Translations under genes and position numbers: made by a program
Origin: Erythrobacter sp. UBA3075
Lineage (GTDB): Bacteria; Pseudomonadota; Alphaproteobacteria; Sphingomonadales; Sphingomonadaceae
Direction of reading: 5' to 3'
DNA length: 6,317 bases
NCBI GenBank assembly: GCA_002367375.1
Contig: DFBR01000073.1
Span: 1 to 6,317 of the forward strand
In this document: positions 1 through 4,684 of the stretch, piece by piece
Layout: each line of letters starts with the position of its first letter
Position numbering within the stretch: position 1 is the stretch's first letter
The notes under the pieces: model-generated
What the model was told of the DNA's origin: nothing
Seen by the model: the letters and a program-made list of their open reading frames with translations, nothing else
Database searches by the model: none

Positions 1-768
1 AAGGTCGCTGGCATCACCAAGGAAATCATGCAGACTGCCATGGAGCAGGCGAAAGCCGGCCGTGCGCACATCCTGGGTGAAATGACCAAGGCGCTGGGCA
101 ATTCTCGCGGTGAGGTTTCTCGCCATGCTCCGCGCATCGAAACCATGCAGATCGACAAGGCCAAGATCCGTGACATCATCGGCACGGGCGGCAAGGTCAT
201 CCGTGAGATCGTTGCTGAAACCGGCGCCAAGGTCGACATCGATGACGAAGGCGTGATCAAGATCAGCTCCTCCGACAGCGACCAGATCGATGCCGCACGC
301 AAGTGGATCGAAGGCATCGTGGAAGAAGCCGAAGTTGGCAAGATCTACGACGGCAAGGTCGTCAACATCGTCGATTTCGGTGCATTCGTGAACTTCATGG
401 GCGGCAAGGACGGTCTCGTCCACGTGTCCGAAATGAAGAACGAGCGCGTTGAGAAGGTGACCGACGTCGTTTCCGAAGGGGACGAAGTGAAGGTCAAGGT
501 TCTCGAAATCGATCAGCGCGGCAAGGTCCGCCTGTCGATGCGCGTAGTCGATCAGGAAACCGGCGAAGAGCTGGAAGACACCCGTCCTCCGCGTGAGAAC
601 AAGCCGCGCGGCGGTGGCGGCGGTGATCGTCGTGGCCCCAGAGGCGGTCGTGATGGTGGCCGTGGTCCCCGTGGTGGCGGCGGTGGCCGTGGCGGCAGCC
701 GTGACGATGGCGGCAAGGACAGCGGCGGTGGTTCTGACCATATGCCGGCTTTCCTCAAGGACGACTGA
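1..768 (+). CDS. pnp: Polyribonucleotide nucleotidyltransferase (PNPase), C-terminal part
   Basis: PNPase is a phosphorolytic 3'-to-5' exoribonuclease that degrades mRNA in the cytoplasm, often with RNase E. The reading frame is open from base 1, so the N-terminus and both RNase PH-like catalytic domains lie upstream of the window; 255 residues are visible. In the visible part, residues ~45-100 form a KH domain with the GXXG loop seen as IIGTGGKV, and ~112-183 form an S1 domain ([18 protein letters not shown], ending [10 protein letters not shown]). These two RNA-binding domains in this order at the C-terminus are diagnostic of PNPase. A Gly/Arg/Asp-rich tail of ~65 residues follows and ends MPAFLKDD. 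The stop is TGA at 766-768 and an intrinsic terminator follows closely, so pnp ends its transcription unit. rpsO usually lies upstream of pnp, but that cannot be seen here. Confidence 0.97.
   Translation, partial: KVAGITKEIMQTAMEQAKAGRAHILGEMTKALGNSRGEVSRHAPRIETMQIDKAKIRDIIGTGGKVIREIVAETGAKVDIDDEGVIKISSSDSDQIDAARKWIEGIVEEAEVGKIYDGKVVNIVDFGAFVNFMGGKDGLVHVSEMKNERVEKVTDVVSEGDEVKVKVLEIDQRGKVRLSMRVVDQETGEELEDTRPPRENKPRGGGGGDRRGPRGGRDGGRGPRGGGGGRGGSRDDGGKDSGGGSDHMPAFLKDD
601..732 (+). repeat. RGG-repeat coding segment of the PNPase tail
   Basis: This segment encodes a low-complexity run of Gly, Arg and Asp with motifs such as [26 protein letters not shown] and RGGSRDDGG. At the DNA level the 13-mer GGTGGCGGCGGTG occurs at 613-625 and again at 673-685, exactly 60 bases apart, which suggests growth by in-frame duplication. 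RGG tails generally bind RNA non-specifically; that role here is inferred. Confidence 0.8.
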
Positions 769-790
769 TCGCCGTAAACTGACTAATACC

Positions 791-830
791 GGAGGGCCGC
801 ATGGGAAACTTTGCGGCCCTTCTTGTGTCT
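791..830 (+). terminator. Intrinsic terminator of pnp
   Basis: AGGGCCGCA at 793-801 pairs perfectly with TGCGGCCCT at 812-820 around a 10-nt loop. The stem can extend by a G-U and a G-C pair (792/821 and 791/822). The downstream stretch TCTTGTGTCT is T-rich but interrupted. It begins 22 bases after the pnp stop, where a Rho-independent terminator is expected. Confidence 0.85.
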
Positions 831-838
831 GCTACAAT
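811..838 (+). promoter_or_regulatory. Possible promoter of the methyltransferase gene
   Basis: TACAAT at 833-838 matches the -10 consensus at five of six positions, and TTGCGG at 811-816 is a weak -35 at a 16-nt spacing. The -35 would overlap the 3' arm of the pnp terminator. A start near 845 would give a leader of about 77 nt. A promoter is expected here because the upstream gene is terminated, but the -35 match is poor. Confidence 0.35.
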
Positions 839-921
839 TTTCGCTCCAGCCCGCGCTATGTTCGCGCTGCACTTTCGAACCGGGCCGGGGGGTCGCTTTC
901 CCATTGTGATGGAGAGCGAAG

Positions 922-1983
922 ATGACAGAACAAATCGATATGGCTGCGGTCGAGGAACTTGCCGGCAAGGTCATCGGCGACGTCGCCGGTGCGCTCAGCT
1001 TGTACATGGCCTATCTCGGCGATCAGGCCGGGGTGTTTGATGCGATGGACGAGGCGGGGCCAATTACCTGCGCCCAGCTTGCTGCCAAAACCGGCATGAA
1101 CGAGAAATATCTGCATGAATGGCTCGGCTCTATCAGTGCCGCTGGCTACGTCACTTACGATGGCGATAAAGACACATTCACGCTGACGCCAGAACAGGCG
1201 CTGATCTTTGCCCGCGAGGGTCAGCCCGCCTGTATGCAGGGCTTCATTCAGACGGTCGTTTCGCAATATGAAGCGCAGGAAAAGGCCATCGCAACATTCA
1301 AAAGCGGCGAGGGCCGGCCTTGGAGCGACCAGTCGGATTGCTGTTTCTGCGGTACGGATCGCTTCTTCCGCCCAGGCTATGCGGCCAATCTCACGAGCGA
1401 ATGGATTCCCGCCCTTCAAGGGGTTGAGAGCAAGCTGCAAGCAGGCGCGCGGATCGCGGATATTGCCTGCGGCCACGGATCTTCGTCGATCCTCATGGCC
1501 CAGGCCTATCCGCAATCGACCATCTACGGCTTCGACTTTCACGAACCTTCGATTGAGGAGGCGCGGTGCAAGGCTGCCGAGGCGGGCGTGGAAAATGTCC
1601 AATTCGAAGTCGCACGGGCGCAGGATTACAGCGGAGAAGATTACGATCTTGTCTGCATTTTTGACGCCTTGCACGACATGGGCGATCCAACCGGTGCAGC
1701 GCGCCACATCCGCGAAACGATGAAGGATGACGGCACGTTCATGCTGGTAGAGCCGCTTGCTGGCGACAGCATGGCCGACAACATGCACCCGCTCGGTCAG
1801 ATATTCTATGCGTTCTCAACAACGGTTTGCACGCCCGCATCGCTGGCGCAGGAAGTGGGGCTCGGGCTTGGGGCACAGGCTGGGCAGGGCCGGTTGACCG
1901 AGGTCTTGCAAGAGGCCGGTTTTACCAATGTCCGCCGGGCATCGGAAACACCGACAAATATGGTGCTGGAAGTCACTGGCTGA
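922..1983 (+). CDS. SAM-dependent methyltransferase with N-terminal winged-helix domain (Rv2258c-like)
   Basis: This is a predicted cytosolic class I methyltransferase of 353 residues; the methyl acceptor is unknown. Residues ~20-95 look like the small winged-helix/dimerisation domain of this family (GPITCAQLAAKTGMNEKYL, then a short beta wing at GYVTYDGDKDTFTLT). The Rossmann core starts near 175: motif I is ADIACGHGSS (179-188), the acidic residue after beta 2 is D205 in GFDFHEPS, motif IV is FDALHD (247-252), and LVEP (275-278) precedes a mostly helical cap. The start at 922 is preferred because GGAGAG at 911-916 sits 5 nt upstream. The gene ends in tandem in-frame stops, TGA TAA (1981-1986). 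Annotation pipelines sometimes call this family a transcriptional regulator because of the winged helix, but the SAM-binding motifs look intact. An odd feature is the cysteine cluster CCFC at 140-143. Confidence 0.85.
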   Translation: MTEQIDMAAVEELAGKVIGDVAGALSLYMAYLGDQAGVFDAMDEAGPITCAQLAAKTGMNEKYLHEWLGSISAAGYVTYDGDKDTFTLTPEQALIFAREGQPACMQGFIQTVVSQYEAQEKAIATFKSGEGRPWSDQSDCCFCGTDRFFRPGYAANLTSEWIPALQGVESKLQAGARIADIACGHGSSSILMAQAYPQSTIYGFDFHEPSIEEARCKAAEAGVENVQFEVARAQDYSGEDYDLVCIFDALHDMGDPTGAARHIRETMKDDGTFMLVEPLAGDSMADNMHPLGQIFYAFSTTVCTPASLAQEVGLGLGAQAGQGRLTEVLQEAGFTNVRRASETPTNMVLEVTG

Positions 1984-1984
1984 T

Positions 1985-2019
1985 AAGGGCGGCGCGGTCA
2001 GGGCAGATCGCGCCCTTTT
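1985..2019 (+). terminator. Hairpin with short T-run between the two Rossmann-fold genes
   Basis: AAGGGCG at 1985-1991 pairs with CGCCCTT at 2011-2017. With one bulged G the stem can reach nine pairs (using CGCGCCCTT at 2009-2017). Only four T residues (2016-2019) follow. It overlaps the second of the tandem stop codons and ends just before the ribosome-binding site of the next gene. It could be a weak or partial terminator that lowers expression of the downstream gene. Confidence 0.5.
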
Positions 2020-2036
2020 ATCAGGACTGAGAACCA

Positions 2037-2717
2037 ATGCTCCCACGCGAGGAAATCGCCACCGCAAAAATTCCCGGCGGAGATACGCTGACGCTTGTCA
2101 GCCATGGCCGCGACTTCATCATCATGCTCGGCCGGGACGAGCTGATGGGGACGCGGATGCAGTTCAGCGAGGAGCAGCTTGCGCAGCTTACGCTGGAACA
2201 GCTGGAAGCCCCCGCGCCGCGCGTGTTGATTGGCGGATACGGGATGGGCTTCACCTATCGCGCCGCGCTGGAAAAGCTGCCGGAAGGCGGGAGCGTGACG
2301 GTGGCCGAAGTCGTGCCCGAGATCCTCGATTGGGCGAAGGGGCCGCTGGCTGCGCTCTCTGGTGATTGTCTGGAAGACCCGCGCGGTGAAATTGTGCTCG
2401 CAGACGTCGCTGCACTGATTGACGATGCAGGTGATGGCACCACGCCGAAGTATGACGCGATCCTGCTCGACGTGGACAATGGCCCGGACGGCATTGTGCG
2501 CGATGGTAATGAACGGCTCTACACCCGCACCGGCATCGCCCGGATGCGCGATGCGCTGAATCCGGGCGGGATCATCGCGATCTGGTCAGCCGCGCCCGAT
2601 CACAAGTTCACGGGCCGGTTGAAAGATGCGCGGCTGAATGTGGAAGTGCGCAGCGTGCGGGCTCGCCCCAACAACAAGGGCCCGCATCACACCATCTGGT
2701 TCGCGCGCAAACGCTAG
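2037..2717 (+). CDS. Spermidine synthase-like (SpeE-related) Rossmann-fold protein
   Basis: A 226-residue protein resembling the catalytic Rossmann domain of spermidine/spermine synthases, which transfer an aminopropyl group from decarboxylated SAM to a polyamine. Visible motifs are the nucleotide-binding glycine loop LIGGYGMGF (64-72), the acidic residue after beta 2 in VAEVVPE (E91), LADVAALI (D123), and the active-site-like strand DAILLDVDNGPDG (140-152), followed by LYTRTGIARMRDALNPGG (161-178). It is shorter than classical SpeE (typically about 280 residues or more), mainly in the N-terminal beta domain. The segment after the catalytic strand has DNGP where true synthases usually have a D-P motif. 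True aminopropyltransferase activity is therefore doubtful; a methyltransferase-like or unknown role is possible. The start is supported by AGGA at 2023-2026, 10 nt upstream. It lies 53 bp after the methyltransferase gene and is perhaps co-transcribed with it. The stop is TAG at 2715-2717. Confidence 0.8.
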   Translation: MLPREEIATAKIPGGDTLTLVSHGRDFIIMLGRDELMGTRMQFSEEQLAQLTLEQLEAPAPRVLIGGYGMGFTYRAALEKLPEGGSVTVAEVVPEILDWAKGPLAALSGDCLEDPRGEIVLADVAALIDDAGDGTTPKYDAILLDVDNGPDGIVRDGNERLYTRTGIARMRDALNPGGIIAIWSAAPDHKFTGRLKDARLNVEVRSVRARPNNKGPHHTIWFARKR

Positions 2718-2740
2718 GCTGTGAAGCGTCGGGCCTGAAA

Positions 2741-3259
2741 TCAGCCTTGCTTCATGCGCAGAGAACCCATGTAGTCCATCTTGCCAACATCTAGTCCTTT
2801 CATGCGCAGCAGGGCAAAGGTCGTCGTAGCGTGGAAATAGAAATTGGGTTGGCTGAAACTCAGCAGAAAGTCCTCGCTTGTGAACGGCAGATCGATCTGT
2901 CTGGGCGGAAAAGTGAACCGCGTTTCGCCGCCAATGAAGCTGTCGACTTCACCCTTGGAAAGCGAGCGAAGAGTGTTTTCCGCAGCGCCCAGATTGAGCC
3001 GCATTTGCTCGAGCTCGGTTTCGGGCTCGCTCATGTCGGGTGAAAAGCTGCCCTTGCGCACGCCCTCTATCGCTCCAACCGAATGCATCACCATGCTCTT
3101 CACCTGATAGGCAAAGGGGAGCATATCCTCGGCAAGTCGCAATCCCGCGAGTTCGGCTTCCGGTATGTCGCAAGCCTTCGCCTTTTCGATCCAGCCTTGC
3201 CCGGCGCCAAGCATCTGGATCATTGTCGGGATGGTGGCTTCGTAGAGGGAAAAGGACAT
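2741..3259 (-). CDS. DUF1993 family protein (DinB-like four-helix fold)
   Basis: A 172-residue protein of unknown function matching the DUF1993 family, which belongs to the DinB/YfiT-like four-helix-bundle superfamily. The N-terminus MSFSLYEATIPTMIQMLGA is the usual family start. LPFAYQVKSMVMHSVGAIEG (47-66) is the helix carrying the family's central histidine (H59). PNFYFHATTTFALLRMKG (138-155), followed by LDVGKMDYMG, is the characteristic C-terminal block with H143. Related DinB proteins bind metal through histidines; that is possible here but not shown. The frame stays open upstream to 3475, but I place the start at 3259 because AAGGAG lies 10 nt upstream (3270-3275 on the plus strand) and family similarity begins there. 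It converges on the SpeE-like gene with only 23 bp between stops, and is transcribed divergently from the LuxR-type gene. Confidence 0.85.
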   Translation of the reverse strand: MSFSLYEATIPTMIQMLGAGQGWIEKAKACDIPEAELAGLRLAEDMLPFAYQVKSMVMHSVGAIEGVRKGSFSPDMSEPETELEQMRLNLGAAENTLRSLSKGEVDSFIGGETRFTFPPRQIDLPFTSEDFLLSFSQPNFYFHATTTFALLRMKGLDVGKMDYMGSLRMKQG

Positions 3260-3269
3260 GCGTATGAAG

Positions 3270-3275
3270 CTCCTT
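3270..3275 (-). promoter_or_regulatory. Ribosome-binding site of the DUF1993 gene
   Basis: The minus strand reads AAGGAG here, a near-perfect Shine-Dalgarno sequence 10 nt before the ATG at 3259. It decides the start against the longer open frame that runs back to 3475. Confidence 0.8.
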
Positions 3276-3306
3276 GAGGTCACGCAGAGGTGCGCGATAA
3301 GACTTG

Positions 3307-3333
3307 CTGCCACCCGCCGAGCGGGTGCGGCAG
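3307..3333 (-). promoter_or_regulatory. Strong hairpin in the DUF1993 leader region
   Basis: CACCCGC (3311-3317) pairs with GCGGGTG (3321-3327) around a 3-nt loop. After a 2-nt bulge, CTGC (3307-3310) pairs with GCAG (3330-3333). No T-run follows on either strand, so it is not an intrinsic terminator. If transcription of the DUF1993 gene starts upstream of it, the hairpin lies in the 5' untranslated leader about 47 nt before the start codon and could affect message stability or translation. Confidence 0.5.
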
Positions 3334-3372
3334 AAATCGGAAATTGACGAATTCCTGCTCGGAAGTCGAAGC

Positions 3373-3377
3373 GAATC
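3373..3377. promoter_or_regulatory. GANTC (CcrM-type) methylation site in the divergent control region
   Basis: GAATC on the plus strand, read GATTC on the minus strand, lies in the DUF1993/LuxR divergent region. On the minus strand it is embedded in TTGATTC, where TTGATT is a possible weak -35 (four of six) for the DUF1993 gene. The corresponding -10 candidate (AGGAAT, 17 nt on) is poor. In alphaproteobacteria CcrM methylates GANTC, and GcrA (encoded nearby) acts at such promoters. A regulatory role here is inferred. Confidence 0.3.
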
Positions 3378-3388
3378 AACTCATTCAG

Positions 3389-3467
3389 GCAATTGCGGCT
3401 GCTCTTACGCGAATTCATGTTACAATTTCGCATCTTGGCACAATGATTTGCACTCAAAGCAATTGCG
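3389..3467. repeat. Pair of GCAATTGC palindromes spaced 70 bp apart
   Basis: The self-complementary octamer GCAATTGC occurs at 3389-3396 and again at 3459-3466, each followed by G. Both lie in the AT-richer divergent region between the DUF1993 and LuxR-type genes. Paired palindromes at such a place could be operator sites for a dimeric regulator such as the adjacent LuxR-type protein, but the classical lux-box is longer (about 20 bp) and I do not see one. Confidence 0.4.
3421..3426 (+). promoter_or_regulatory. Possible -10 element for the LuxR-type gene
   Basis: TACAAT matches the -10 consensus at five of six positions, but no convincing -35 stands 16-18 bases upstream. This would fit activator-dependent transcription. 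An alternative is TTGGCA at 3435-3440 (five of six to the -35 consensus) with the poor -10 AGCAAT at 3458-3463. The choice cannot be settled from sequence alone. Confidence 0.25.
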
Positions 3468-3540
3468 TGAGACACTTTGTGTGAGCACGCCGGTTGCCTT
3501 CTGCCATTTTATTGCGCGACTGGTCTTACGCATCTACGCC

Positions 3541-3549
3541 AAAGGGGGG
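3541..3549 (+). promoter_or_regulatory. G-rich ribosome-binding site of the LuxR-type gene
   Basis: AAAGGGGGG ends 5 nt before the ATG at 3555. It supports that start against the earlier in-frame ATG at 3477, which would add 26 residues not typical of the family, and against the next ATG at 3576. Confidence 0.65.
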
Positions 3550-3554
3550 TGCCG

Positions 3555-4328
3555 ATGGACGTTGACAGAGATGCCATGATCGATGATCTCAGTGCGATCC
3601 GGGACGCGGAGGGATTCGTAGAACTGCGTGCAGCGATCATGCGCGCCCTTGCACTGTGTAGCATAGAAGTGGCGTATTTCGTCGCGCCGCTAACACGCGA
3701 CGCGCGAATTGAACCCGTCCTGTTTACGATTGGCCTGCCGGAGGTTTCGCAACGGCATTATCGTGAGCGTATCCGTCTTGCCGATCCATTGCCCATGATG
3801 TCCACCCAGTTCAGCAATGCATTTGTCTGGCCAGACGATATCGAGCCGGAAAAACTAACGAAGTATGAGCGGCGCTATACCAAGATTGGTGTGTGGTTTG
3901 GTTTGCAGCGGGGCATTGGCGTTGCTTGTTATGGACCGGAAGGGCGGACTGGTTTCCTAGGGGTCGGGTGGCCCCACGAAGAAACACCATCCGACGAGAT
4001 CAAACTGGCGGTGCATCAAGTCGGGCAGACTTCGTTCCAGCGCTATTGCCAGCTATTCCTAAGAGGCTCCGAGATCACGCCGCTTTCCCAGCGAGAGCTT
4101 GAGGTGTTGGGCTGGATGTGCTCGGGCAAGAGCAATCCAACGATGGCAGAAATCATCGGCATCTCGCGCTCCTCGATCGATGCTTATATCCGCAGAATTT
4201 TTGCGAAATTGCAGGTTTCGGACCGCACTGCGGCCTGCGTTCGCGCGCAGTCACTGGGGCTGGTGGTGAGCGATGAATTGGCGAAGTTGACCGAGGAAGC
4301 AAGGCAGCGCGACGATCCGAGTCCCTGA
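3555..4328 (+). CDS. LuxR-type transcriptional regulator with autoinducer-binding-like domain (probable LuxR solo)
   Basis: A 257-residue predicted DNA-binding regulator. The N-terminal ~160 residues resemble the acyl-homoserine-lactone binding domain of quorum-sensing LuxR proteins: HYRERIRLADPLP (68-80) carries the Tyr and the Asp-Pro pair that hold the ligand in LuxR/TraR, and W92 in FVWPDD matches the conserved second tryptophan. The first conserved tryptophan, four residues before the Tyr, is replaced by Ser. The C-terminus (~175-235) is a clear LuxR-type helix-turn-helix: LSQRELEVLGWMCSGKSN, then MAEIIGISRSSIDAYIRRIFAKL. No luxI-type synthase is visible in the window, so it may be an orphan ('solo') sensing an exogenous or non-AHL signal; a synthase elsewhere in the genome cannot be excluded. 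It is divergent from the DUF1993 gene across 295 bp. Its base composition and that of its upstream region look somewhat more AT-rich than the neighbours (impression, not computed). Confidence 0.88.
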   Translation: MDVDRDAMIDDLSAIRDAEGFVELRAAIMRALALCSIEVAYFVAPLTRDARIEPVLFTIGLPEVSQRHYRERIRLADPLPMMSTQFSNAFVWPDDIEPEKLTKYERRYTKIGVWFGLQRGIGVACYGPEGRTGFLGVGWPHEETPSDEIKLAVHQVGQTSFQRYCQLFLRGSEITPLSQRELEVLGWMCSGKSNPTMAEIIGISRSSIDAYIRRIFAKLQVSDRTAACVRAQSLGLVVSDELAKLTEEARQRDDPSP

Positions 4329-4427
4329 TGCGGCAATTCGCTCCTGAAATGTAAATCAGGATAAAATGGTAACGTTCAAGCGATCGCGTGACATGACCCC
4401 ATGATCGCCTGCACTTATATGCGGCTG
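4329..4427. other. Gene-free spacer after the LuxR-type gene
   Basis: I see no coding sequence here. TCCTGA at 4342-4347 can pair with TCAGGA at 4356-4361 (8-nt loop), but no T-run follows, so it is at best a weak 3'-end structure for the luxR-type message. The second half holds the candidate promoter described separately. Confidence 0.5.
4393..4421 (+). promoter_or_regulatory. Candidate promoter of the putative small RNA
   Basis: ATGACC at 4393-4398 is a partial match to the alphaproteobacterial -35 (TTGACN). It is followed 16-17 nt later by TTATAT (4415-4420) or TATATG (4416-4421) as a -10. A transcript would begin near 4427-4431. It is the best promoter-like spacing ahead of the structured region, but the match is modest. 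Confidence 0.35.
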
Positions 4428-4594
4428 ACAGGTGTTGGTGGGCCTTCGGGTCGCACCGTGGATCAACCAATATCTGGGCGTCTCGGGACCCACATCCGGG
4501 ACGCCAACCTTCCTACGGCAAGTTGCAGAAGGCTTGTCGGGGAATATTCCTGAACGCCCTTCCCGGAGCCCCCCTCCGAGGAGGGCGTTCTTTT
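4428..4594 (+). ncRNA. Candidate structured small RNA ending in a strong terminator
   Basis: A roughly 165-nt stretch without a plausible reading frame has dense, mostly local base-pairing. Hairpin 1 (4437-4457): GGTG plus GGCC pair with GGTC and CACC around a C(TTCG)G tetraloop, with one bulged G. Hairpin 2 (4477-4505): GGCGTC pairs with GACGCC, with three to five further inner pairs including G-U. Hairpin 3: CGGCAAG (4516-4522) pairs with CTTGTCG (4533-4539) with one G-U; alternatively CCTTC (4508-4512) pairs with GAAGG (4528-4532) in its loop. A 10-base palindrome, GGAATATTCC (4541-4550), follows, then the terminator. A weak promoter candidate precedes it. No gene follows on the same strand, so it is not a riboswitch leader. 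It could also be the 3' untranslated region of the LuxR-type message. I do not recognise the family; 4.5S RNA, tmRNA and RNase P RNA motifs are absent. The 5' end is a guess. Confidence 0.45.
4552..4594 (+). terminator. Strong intrinsic terminator, plus strand
   Basis: GAACGCCCT (4552-4560) pairs perfectly with AGGGCGTTC (4582-4590). Inside, CGGAG (4564-4568) pairs with CTCCG (4574-4578) around a loop of five C. TTTT (4591-4594) follows directly. It ends either the candidate small RNA or the luxR-type message, 224 bases after the latter's stop codon. Confidence 0.85.
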
Positions 4595-4612
4595 ATGTGC
4601 ATTGCAGACAAG

Positions 4613-4650
4613 AAAAAACCCGCAGCGTTGGTAGCAACGCGGCGGGTTCT
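4613..4650 (-). terminator. Intrinsic terminator of gcrA, possibly bidirectional
   Basis: AACCCGC (4617-4623) pairs with GCGGGTT (4642-4648). After one A/G mismatch, GCGTTG (4625-4630) pairs with CAACGC (4635-4640) around the loop GTAG. On the minus strand the stem runs into six T residues (complement of 4613-4618 region, AAAAAA with one interruption before it), 37 nt after the gcrA stop. On the plus strand TTCTTTCTT follows, so it may also stop read-through from the left. Confidence 0.85.
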
Positions 4651-4684
4651 TTCTTGCCTGTATAGGGCGCCTTGTGTTTGGCCT

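Noticed and set aside
856..1788. 310-residue open frame on the minus strand
   Set aside because: It lies wholly antisense to the methyltransferase gene, whose motifs and ribosome-binding site are clear. The frame is open because of GC-rich codon bias, and its translation resembles no family I know.
2718..2744. Possible terminator between the convergent SpeE-like and DUF1993 genes
   Set aside because: CTGA/TCAG pairing leaves a loop of only two bases and no T-run follows on either strand.
3260..3475. 72-residue N-terminal extension of the DUF1993 protein
   Set aside because: Family similarity begins at MSFSLYE, a strong AAGGAG lies just before that ATG, and the extension would cover the divergent control region.
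3477..3554. 26-residue N-terminal extension of the LuxR-type protein
   Set aside because: There is no good ribosome-binding site before 3477, while a G-rich one precedes 3555, and the extension has no family resemblance.
4428..4594. Identification of the RNA candidate as 6S, 4.5S, tmRNA or RNase P RNA
   Set aside because: I do not see the 4.5S GGAAGCAGCC-type loop, the RNase P core or a tmRNA acceptor. It does not form the single long hairpin of 6S RNA, and the usual zapA neighbour is missing. A divergent 6S cannot be fully excluded without a covariance-model search.
4432..4665. Short open frames in the luxR-gcrA gap
   Set aside because: They run through both terminators, lack ribosome-binding sites and give low-information translations.
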